Source: JBEKYD01 sp049509915 (lineage in GTDB: Bacteria > Acidobacteriota > Terriglobia > Bryobacterales > Bryobacteraceae). Taken from it: DNA of 13,437 nucleotides. The first letter of the stretch is position 1. Every line of letters starts with the position of its first letter. A program made the position numbers and the translations under genes. Below, piece by piece: positions 1-5,923 of this stretch. The stretch covers positions 1 through 13,437 of the forward strand of contig JBEKZL010000213.1 in NCBI GenBank assembly GCA_049509915.1. Direction: 5' to 3'. The notes below the pieces were generated by a model. That model made no database searches, was not told the origin of the DNA, and saw nothing but the letters and a program-made list of their open reading frames with translations.

Positions 1-309
1 GCCCCCTTCACCGATGCCGACAGCAAACTGCTGGCCATGCGCCTGGAGGAGATCAAGCCGTTCTATTGCCGCATGTGCGGCCGTTGCGACGGCAAATGTC
101 CTCAGGGCTTGCCGGTGGCCGACATGCTGCGATTCATGACCTACGCCGAGGGTTACGGCCAGTTCGCCATGGCGCGCGAGCAATTCCTGGCGTTGCCGGC
201 GGAGGTCACCCGGGTCCGTTGCGGCGAGTGCTCGAGCTGCTCGATTCAGTGCCCCAACGGAGTGCAAATAGCCAGCCGTCTCCAGCGCGCCCAGGAATTA
301 TTCGCCTGA
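1..309 (+). CDS. Aldo/keto reductase, C-terminal 4Fe-4S part (5' end outside window)
   Basis: The reading frame is open from base 1 to the TGA at 307-309 and gives the last 102 residues of a longer protein. Two cysteine motifs of the type CxxCxxCxxxCP are visible, at window residues 23/26/29/33 and 74/77/80/84, separated by a helical stretch of about 40 residues. This spacing is that of the dicluster ferredoxin-like tail found on a subgroup of bacterial aldo/keto reductases, where an NAD(P)H-dependent TIM barrel precedes the tail. The barrel itself is not in the window, so the reductase assignment rests on the tail alone; another oxidoreductase with a C-terminal ferredoxin domain, such as a heterodisulfide-reductase-like subunit, is the alternative. 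No terminator is evident in the 79 bases before the next gene. Confidence 0.72.
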   Translation, partial: APFTDADSKLLAMRLEEIKPFYCRMCGRCDGKCPQGLPVADMLRFMTYAEGYGQFAMAREQFLALPAEVTRVRCGECSSCSIQCPNGVQIASRLQRAQELFA

Positions 310-388
310 CCGGGCAAGTTGCGAAACCACCTGCTAAGGGTCAAGCGCTCCATGGAATGTCCGGCCGGCGGTCATGTAAAATACAGTC

Positions 389-604
389 TTGCGCAACGAG
401 TTCACCGCAATCGTCGAGCCCGACGGACCTTGGTTCGTGGCATATTGCGCCGACTTGCCGGGCGCGAACGGACAAGGGAAAACACCAGAGGAATGCCTGG
501 CGAACCTGCGCGAGGCGATTGCGCCGATCCTGGAACATAGGCGCGAAGAATCTCTGCGTGCTTTGCCTCCCGACGCAAGGCAGGAACCCGTGATTGTTGG
601 ATGA
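389..604 (+). CDS. hicB: HicB-family antitoxin-like protein
   Basis: A 71-residue protein starting at TTG 389 (reads MRNEFTAIVEPDG...) with the HicB-type partial RNase-H-like fold signature: alternating beta strands, then the GANGQGKTPEEC turn and an alpha helix with regularly spaced Leu/Ile. HicB proteins bind and neutralise the HicA mRNA interferase. This one is of the short form, with no room for a C-terminal DNA-binding domain, so autoregulation would need another mechanism. TTG is chosen because the family usually begins MxNEFTA; no Shine-Dalgarno sequence precedes it, and a TAAAAT hexamer at 377-382 lies only 6 bases upstream, which would fit a leaderless transcript. Its TGA stop overlaps an ATG at 601 as ATGA, the usual sign of translational coupling to the toxin gene. 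The antitoxin-first order is the reverse of the E. coli hicAB order, but is seen in this short-HicB group. Confidence 0.72.
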   Translation: MRNEFTAIVEPDGPWFVAYCADLPGANGQGKTPEECLANLREAIAPILEHRREESLRALPPDARQEPVIVG

Positions 605-791
605 GGCCGAGGGGCTTCTCCAGCACCTTCGCCGCTACGGTTGTGTACTGCGCCGGGAGGGCAAAGAGCATACCCTTTGGGAGAATCCACAGACCGGTCA
701 TGTTGAAGCGGTTCCCCGGCATGCCGAAATCGCCAACCTGTTGGCGAAAGAGATTTGCCGCCGCCTGTCGATTCCGGATCCTCCCGGCTAA
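594..791 (+). CDS. hicA: HicA-family toxin-like protein, possible N-terminal frameshift
   Basis: Open frame of 65 residues. From GLLQHLRRYGC onward it matches the HicA/YcfA mRNA-interferase pattern: a helix, then CVLRREGKEHTLW with the presumed catalytic His (residue 26), then the conserved PRHAEI turn and a helix ending in ICRRLSIP. HicA folds as a small double-stranded-RNA-binding-like domain and cleaves mRNA until bound by HicB. In this frame the only possible starts are TTG 594 or 597, giving MLDEAEGLLQHL. The ATG at 601, which overlaps the hicB stop as ATGA, is in another frame; one extra base in the GGGG tract at 611-614 would turn it into MRPRGLLQHL, much closer to the usual MKRRDLLxHL start. 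The gene is therefore either translated from a weak TTG, or has lost one base (real mutation or sequencing error). Confidence 0.65.
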   Translation: MLDEAEGLLQHLRRYGCVLRREGKEHTLWENPQTGHVEAVPRHAEIANLLAKEICRRLSIPDPPG

Positions 792-820
792 AATCGCTCT
801 TGGGCGTTTTACGACCAAGT

Positions 821-1035
821 TGACGTGATCCGCGACTTACCAGGACTGATATGGCGCGGCAGAGCCGAAGCACCGCCTTTTCAGGAGCCTAGCGCGTTTC
901 TCATTCCTAATCCGGTCCGACCCGCGCAACCGCCTCTATTATTACGATTTCAGGGCGACAGCAGGGCCGCACCGGTAGTGTTGGCTTCCTCGCTCCTCTT
1001 CCAGTCGACGTGACGCGGACTTACCAGGATTTAAT
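821..1035 (+). repeat. Diverged direct repeat pair around GACTTACCAGGA
   Basis: The segment TGACGTGATCCGCGACTTAC with CAGGACTGAT following (821-850) recurs as GACGTGACGCGGACTTACCA with GGATTTAAT following (1007-1035). The core GACTTACCAGGA is identical and the left flank GACGTGA is shared; the copies start about 185 bases apart. Between them there is no plausible reading frame. Both copies lie between the toxin-antitoxin pair and a recombinase remnant, so they may be old element-end or attachment-site duplications. No function can be assigned from sequence alone. Confidence 0.4.
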
Positions 1036-1114
1036 GTTTGCCGACGCCACGCGGAGCCGAAATGCCAGCCCCCAAGGCACCCCGCGGAGTCCGGTGCCGG
1101 CGACGAGGTGGATC

Positions 1115-1291
1115 ATGAGCATCGCTGGACACGTCTCTCGCGCGCTGCTCTCGCGATACTCTCACCTCCCGGCGGAAGCGAAACGGCGCGCCCTCGACGA
1201 GATTGCCGCATTCGTCTGCGGTTTCGGTATTCCGATAACGAGCGGCGCTCTTGGCCACCGCCGCGTCCGTTTCGGCGGCCTCAACGAATGA
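1115..1291 (+). pseudogene. Tyrosine recombinase/integrase, C-terminal remnant
   Basis: The frame reads MSIAGHVSRALLSRYSH followed by LPAEAKRRALDEIAA (1115 to about 1210). This is the last catalytic block of XerC/D-like tyrosine recombinases of the kind frequent in Acidobacteria: the GH motif, then the nucleophilic Tyr in RYSH (codon TAC 1157-1159), then the C-terminal helix EAKRRALD. The preceding catalytic Arg and HxxR boxes are absent; upstream sequence in this frame has no resemblance to an integrase, and after LDEIAA the frame continues with unrelated low-complexity sequence to a stop at 1291. The protein would therefore be inactive. The frame can be opened from GTG 1010 but nothing supports a real start there. 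The remnant shows that an integrated element once sat next to the hic pair. Confidence 0.62.
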
Positions 1292-1449
1292 GTGTCGATG
1301 TTGTTTCCAAAACGGCAAGCTTCTCTCCTGTTGGGAGGTCGGCATCTCGCATCAGCGCGAGAGTGATGTGCAGCAACTCTGGAGCAGTCATTGCGAGAAT
1401 TATAGTCTACGCCGGAACAAACCAGTCACCAGCTTTTGAACTTCCACGG

Positions 1450-4400
1450 CTACCCGAGGCATTCCTTCACTTTCTCCGCAATCCTCTTCGATGTGTAGGG
1501 CTTCTGGACAAAGCCGGATACCCGCTGGCCAGCAAACAAAGCCATCGCCTCAGACTCGCTGTAGCCGCTCGAGACCACAACCCTGACATCCGGCCGGATC
1601 TTTCTTAACTCAGGTAACGCCTCGTCACCGCTCATGTGCGGCATGCTCAAATCGAGCACTACCAGAGCGATCTCACTCGGGTGTCTCCTGAAAACATCGA
1701 TCGCCGCCTCGCCGCTGTCCGCCGTCAGGACCTCGTATCCGTGATGTTCCAGGGCTCTTTTCGCCATCTCTCGCACCACCCGTTCATCATCCACCACGAG
1801 CACCGTTCCGGCGCCCTGGAGCGAAGCATCGCGGGCCGCGACCGCCCCCTTCCCAGCCGTACTCGTGGTTGCCGGGAATAGTACGGTGAAGCAACTGCCT
1901 TTGCCAGGCGCGCTGCTGACAGTGATCCCACTCTTGTGCCCGCGCAGAATGCCCGAAACCGCCGCAAGTCCGAGGCCTCGCCCGACGAACTTGGTGGAGA
2001 AAAACGGATCGAAGATCTTGGCTTTGGTCGCCTCGTCCATGCCGCAACCCGTATCGCGTACTTCGAGATAAACGTATTTCCCCGGGGCCAGCGCGGCCAG
2101 TTCCGGGTGGAGCTTCGTATACGATTCATCAACGTCTTGGACGCCGGTCCTGACCGTGATCAGGCCCTCGCGGCTGCCAATTGCATCTGCTGCGTTGAGC
2201 GTCAGGTTCATGAACACCTGCTGGATTTGGCCGCGATCCGCCTCAATAGCCGGCAAATCCTGCTCCAAATCGAGGTGCAGATTGATCTTCTTGGGAATGG
2301 ATGGCCGGACCAGGCCGCTCATTTCGGGTATAAGAGCGGAGAGATCAAGCGCCTCCACCACGAATTTTCCCTTGCCCGAGTAAGCCAGCATTTGCCTGGT
2401 CAGATGAGCCGCTTGCTCCCCAGTCTTGAGAACTCCTTTCAGCAGATCGGCGGCTGGGTGATCGGGCGGCAGTATCTCCTGGGCCAGGCTGGCGTTGCCG
2501 ATTATGCCGACCAGCAGGTTATTGAAGTCGTGCGCGACGCCGCCGGCGAGCAAGCCCAGGCTTTCCAGCTTTTGGGCTTGCCGGAGGCCCTCCTCGGCGC
2601 GCTTGAGTTCCGTAACATCGGTGAGGACACCGACCCCACCTCGCGAACGTCCTTCTTCATTTAGCAGCGGCACCGCATTGCACATCACATTCAGCGTGAC
2701 GCCGTCATCGAACACCAAATCAAACGCATAGTTGCGGACCGGCTCCCCCGAGGATGCCGCCTTCTGGAGCGGTAACGCGGACGGCGGAATCTCGACTCCA
2801 TCCCTCATCGTGCGGAAATTCATAGGCCCATCCGGCGCGGACTTTGAGAGGTTCTTTTCGGACTGCCTCCGGAGCAGAGCGTAGGCCGCGCGGTTGCCAC
2901 TCATGGAGAGGCACTCGGCATCGCGAGCGATGAAAACCGCAGCCGGCGTAGCATCCATCAGCGATTCCAGTTCCACCGCACGTGCGCGCTCCCGGCTCTC
3001 GCTCTCGCGCAAGGCCTCCTCTGCGAGCTTGATTGGCGTCAAGTCCACGGTTGCGGACGCCACCCCGACGCCCCGGCCGGCCTGATCGCGGATCGGCTCC
3101 CAACAGATATCGAAGTACATCCTCCCCGTCGGCCTGTCGAGCCACATCTGTTCGCGCTGCTCGACGCCTTCTTCGAGCACGCGCCGCTTGATCGCGGTGA
3201 TGCGCGCCGCCTCCTCGGCAGTGAAAATCTCGTCGTCGAAGTGGCCGATGATCTGGTCCGGCTCTGCCGACTGCTGGTTGTACGCCCAGATGTAGCGCAA
3301 GTCGCGATCCTGCGCCGCAACGGACACCGGCGCACTCCTTAGCGCCAGCCGGAAGCGTGCCTCGCTTTCACGGTGGGCGTCCTCGGCCGCCTTGCGATCC
3401 GTGACGTCGTGATACGTGCAGATGAGTCGGTGCAGCTTGCCGTGTGCGTCCAAAGTCGGCTCGGCGCTGACAAGCGTCCATGTCAGATCTGAGCTGGAAG
3501 GCGACTTCATCGCGACGAGTTGGTCCTTCACCGCCGCACGCGTCAACGCAGCCTTGCGCACTGGATGCTCGTCAACCCCTAGCAGCAAGCCGCGCTCGTC
3601 GAACACCTGCCACAGCGACCAGTCACGGTTGTTGATGTTCAGGATGTCAGCGCCCTGCGGGATGTCAAACATGCGCCGGAAGGAACTGTTGACGATACGG
3701 AACGCGCCATGTTCATCGACCAGCGCCACCGCCGAGTGCAGGTTCTCCGTCATTACCCTGAACTGCTCCTCGCTCTCCCGCAGCGCCGCTTCACTGCGGC
3801 GTAGCTCTCCCTCGGCCTGCTTGCGCGCGGTTATATCCACATTTACCCCGAGGACGCGAATAGCCTCGTCTGCGGCGTCGTATACGGCCCCACCCTTGGC
3901 CGAGAGCCAGCGAGTCTCGCCGGAGGCGTGTAGAATGCGGAATTCGAGTTCAAACGGCTCGCGGTTGGCAATTGCCCTGCCCCGCTCGGTCTCGACCGTC
4001 GCGATGTCGTCGGGATGTGCCAGCCGGCGCCAGTCCTCATATGTTTTGATAGACCCTGGCTCCAGGCCGTACAGTTGCTCGAGTTCGGGCGTGAAATGGA
4101 GACCGCCCGTTCGCGTGTCCCAGTCCCACACTCCGACGGCTCCGAGCGTCTGGGCCAATCGAAGCCGCTCCTCGCTTTGATGAAGCCGGCTTCGCTCCTC
4201 GCGCAGCGCCTCCTCATTCTCGAGCTGCTCGCTGATATCGGTGTTGGTGCCGAACCAGCGGGTCACTTTGCCGTCCGGGTCGCGTACCGGCATCACCCGC
4301 GTCAGGAAGGGTCGAAAGACGCCGTCGGCGCCCCGGAGCGGAAACACCATGTCGAATGGCTCCCCGGTCGTGATGGAAGTTTTCCAGCGATCGAGAACCT

Positions 4401-5502
4401 GCGGCAGTGTCTCGGGATCGTGCACCGACTGCCAGCCCCATCCCTCCATCTGCTCGGGCGACGTTCCGGTGTACTGATACCATCGTTGGTTATACCAGAA
4501 GACCCAGCCGTCCGCATTCGCCATCCAGCACAACTGCGGGATGGCATTCGCCAAAGTCCGGTACTGCTGCTCGCTCTCCTGCCTTAGGTCTTCGATATCT
4601 GTGCAGGTGCCCAGCCATCGGAGAACGTCCCCTGATATATCCCGCATGGGTTCTCCCCGAATCAGAAACCTGCGGTAGCTGCCATCTGCCGCCCGCAAGC
4701 GGCACTCGATGCCGTATTGTCCGCCGGTCTGGACGGCTTTGTTCCAGGCATTCCATGCGGGCTGCCGGTCGTCAGGGTGGAAAGGAGTGTTCCAGCCTCT
4801 TCCATAGCTCTCTTCCAGAGTCAGTCCGGTGTAATCCACCCATCTCTGATTGAAGTAAATATTTAATCCGTCAGGCGCGCACATCCATACCAACTGAGGC
4901 ACAAAGTTAGACAAGATAACGAAAGAGTTCTTGCTATCCTCGCTCAGCGAGCGTAATCGAGACTCGCTCTCGCGCAGCGCCTCCTCGGCCCGGCGGCGTT
5001 CTGCGATTTCCGTTTTCATCTCTGCCGCTTGCGCCCGTAGCGCCTCGCTAACCTTGGTTTGTTCGACACCCTGCTCCTGCAGCAGCACCAGTTCGGTGAC
5101 GTTTTCGACGCGGTGCATGATGTAAGCGAGAGAGCCGTCCGGCTTCAGGACCGGGGAGTTAGTAGCATTCCAGTAACGCACTTCCCAGCCGCCGCCCTCA
5201 GCTTCGGGCTTGCGAACATCATGCCTTTGCAGCCCCATGACATCAGTAACGTGGGACTGCAGCACTCGACGAAACGAAGCGGTTGAGTTGCGCACGGCGT
5301 CCGCGGAGGGATCGCCGGGGTTGTCCGGAAACACGTCGAACACGTATCGGCCAAGAATGTCGGCGCGACGGGTCAAAGTCTCCCGCAGGTAGGCTTCAGT
5401 GGCCGCGACGATCCTCAAACCAGGATCGAGGACCATGTAAAGGCCGGGTACAGAGGCGAACAGGGTCTCGAAATCTGATTCGATGGGGGACTCGTTGCTC
5501 AT
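1450..5502 (-). CDS. Multi-PAS soluble hybrid histidine kinase with C-terminal receiver
   Basis: A 1350-residue cytoplasmic sensor. The start is set at ATG 5502 because AGGAG lies 6 bases upstream; an in-frame start 14 codons earlier lacks this. Seven PAS/PAC-type modules follow each other (about 10-138, 191-305, 310-426, 445-562, 575-705, 708-826, 840-968), most ending in the PAC-like [TVH]DxT or TDI motif, and joined by charged coiled-coil linkers with repeated EALRESE. The transmitter has the H box GGVAHDFNNLL with His991, the N box MNLTLNAADA (about 1098-1107), DTGCGMD (1150-1156), FDPFFSTKF and GRGLGLA. The receiver (1233-1348) keeps the acidic DDE (1238-1240), phospho-acceptor Asp1284 in VVLDLSMP and Lys1334 in QKPY. 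No signal peptide or membrane segment is visible, so it should sense intracellular cues, possibly redox or small ligands; PAS2-4 have the N-Q-R-W/W-x-W pattern of PAS_3 folds. No response regulator gene lies next to it, and the internal receiver lacks an output domain, so it probably works through a phosphorelay with a partner elsewhere. Confidence 0.93.
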   Translation of the reverse strand: MSNESPIESDFETLFASVPGLYMVLDPGLRIVAATEAYLRETLTRRADILGRYVFDVFPDNPGDPSADAVRNSTASFRRVLQSHVTDVMGLQRHDVRKPEAEGGGWEVRYWNATNSPVLKPDGSLAYIMHRVENVTELVLLQEQGVEQTKVSEALRAQAAEMKTEIAERRRAEEALRESESRLRSLSEDSKNSFVILSNFVPQLVWMCAPDGLNIYFNQRWVDYTGLTLEESYGRGWNTPFHPDDRQPAWNAWNKAVQTGGQYGIECRLRAADGSYRRFLIRGEPMRDISGDVLRWLGTCTDIEDLRQESEQQYRTLANAIPQLCWMANADGWVFWYNQRWYQYTGTSPEQMEGWGWQSVHDPETLPQVLDRWKTSITTGEPFDMVFPLRGADGVFRPFLTRVMPVRDPDGKVTRWFGTNTDISEQLENEEALREERSRLHQSEERLRLAQTLGAVGVWDWDTRTGGLHFTPELEQLYGLEPGSIKTYEDWRRLAHPDDIATVETERGRAIANREPFELEFRILHASGETRWLSAKGGAVYDAADEAIRVLGVNVDITARKQAEGELRRSEAALRESEEQFRVMTENLHSAVALVDEHGAFRIVNSSFRRMFDIPQGADILNINNRDWSLWQVFDERGLLLGVDEHPVRKAALTRAAVKDQLVAMKSPSSSDLTWTLVSAEPTLDAHGKLHRLICTYHDVTDRKAAEDAHRESEARFRLALRSAPVSVAAQDRDLRYIWAYNQQSAEPDQIIGHFDDEIFTAEEAARITAIKRRVLEEGVEQREQMWLDRPTGRMYFDICWEPIRDQAGRGVGVASATVDLTPIKLAEEALRESESRERARAVELESLMDATPAAVFIARDAECLSMSGNRAAYALLRRQSEKNLSKSAPDGPMNFRTMRDGVEIPPSALPLQKAASSGEPVRNYAFDLVFDDGVTLNVMCNAVPLLNEEGRSRGGVGVLTDVTELKRAEEGLRQAQKLESLGLLAGGVAHDFNNLLVGIIGNASLAQEILPPDHPAADLLKGVLKTGEQAAHLTRQMLAYSGKGKFVVEALDLSALIPEMSGLVRPSIPKKINLHLDLEQDLPAIEADRGQIQQVFMNLTLNAADAIGSREGLITVRTGVQDVDESYTKLHPELAALAPGKYVYLEVRDTGCGMDEATKAKIFDPFFSTKFVGRGLGLAAVSGILRGHKSGITVSSAPGKGSCFTVLFPATTSTAGKGAVAARDASLQGAGTVLVVDDERVVREMAKRALEHHGYEVLTADSGEAAIDVFRRHPSEIALVVLDLSMPHMSGDEALPELRKIRPDVRVVVSSGYSESEAMALFAGQRVSGFVQKPYTSKRIAEKVKECLG

Positions 5503-5923
5503 TGTTCGCTCCTGGAGAGAAAAGACGACCGCGATGATCAACAATTCTAACTGATCGTCATACCGGCAGGGGATTTCATGGCCGGCGTTTCATGGCCGGC
5601 GCGTGTCGGTCGGGCCCGTGGACAAGCAACATCCGAACTTCTGCCGGACGCCAACAGAGCGCGCTAACAGCCTCAGTACAGTCCCCCCGGAGTCCCCCAT
5701 TACTGCGATAAATCGTTCTTCGTGCGCGTAAGCCTTGTGTTCGCAACGTGAGGCGGCTACAACCGGGTCGGCTTTCAACCGAGGGTTTGTAGGTTCGAGC
5801 CGAACATGTCGCTTAGGGACCCCAGCTGTTACAGATCGCTCCCGTGAAACGCCGTCCACGGAACCTATTTGGCAGCCTGGTCGCCGACTCGTCGACCTGT
5901 TCGTCGGCGGGCAAACCGATCCA
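5503..5923. other. Intergenic region between two minus-strand genes
   Basis: About 420 bases upstream of the kinase and downstream of the spermidine-synthase-like gene. Visible structure: on the minus strand a TAGAAT hexamer (5549-5544), a possible -10 for the kinase gene, without a clear -35; the tandem 14-bp repeat at 5574-5601; an imperfect hairpin at 5757-5792 with outer stem CTACAA/TTGTAG; and a short inverted repeat GCCGAC/GTCGGC (5883-5888 and 5903-5908) just past the stop of the upstream gene, lacking a T tract. A minus-strand frame of 89 codons spans 5590-5859, but no recognisable motif or ribosome binding site supports it. Confidence 0.45.
5574..5601 (+). repeat. Tandem 14-bp repeat, two copies
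   Basis: The unit TTTCATGGCCGGCG occurs twice in direct, exact tandem (5574-5587 and 5588-5601). Each unit contains the palindrome GCCGGC. It sits about 72 bases upstream of the kinase start codon, beyond the candidate -10, so it could be a paired binding site for a regulator or simply a replication-slippage duplication. Nothing else in the sequence decides between these. Confidence 0.6.

Larger units (their letters stand above)
792..1449. other. Gene-poor scar region between hicA and the kinase gene
   Basis: About 660 bases without an intact gene. It holds the diverged direct repeat (821-850 and 1007-1035), the recombinase remnant (1115-1210) and, near its right end, a perfect 6-bp hairpin TCTCGC/GCGAGA with a 6-base loop at 1345-1362. 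The hairpin lies about 90 bases beyond the stop of the minus-strand kinase but has no T tract on either strand, so a terminator call is weak. A TATAGT hexamer near 1400 has no good -35 partner. Codon structure in all frames is poor apart from the remnant. Confidence 0.5.

Noticed and set aside
66..593. Long plus-strand frame over the aldo/keto reductase tail and hicB
   Set aside because: It overlaps two recognisable genes in another frame and gives an Arg/Pro-rich protein without family resemblance; typical GC-rich shadow.
334..873. Minus-strand frame of 179 codons opposite hicBA
   Set aside because: Antisense to a recognisable gene pair, no motif and no ribosome binding site.
1010..1114. 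N-terminal extension of the recombinase remnant
   Set aside because: The residues before MSIAGHV have no integrase character and the GTG at 1010 falls inside the direct repeat.
5770..5815. tRNA gene or tRNA-type attachment site (GGTTCGAGCC)
   Set aside because: The T stem does not pair (GTAGG against CGAAC), and no acceptor or D arm can be drawn.
5590..5859. Minus-strand frame of 89 codons in the kinase upstream gap
   Set aside because: No recognised motif, no ribosome binding site and unremarkable composition; could be a remnant but cannot be supported.
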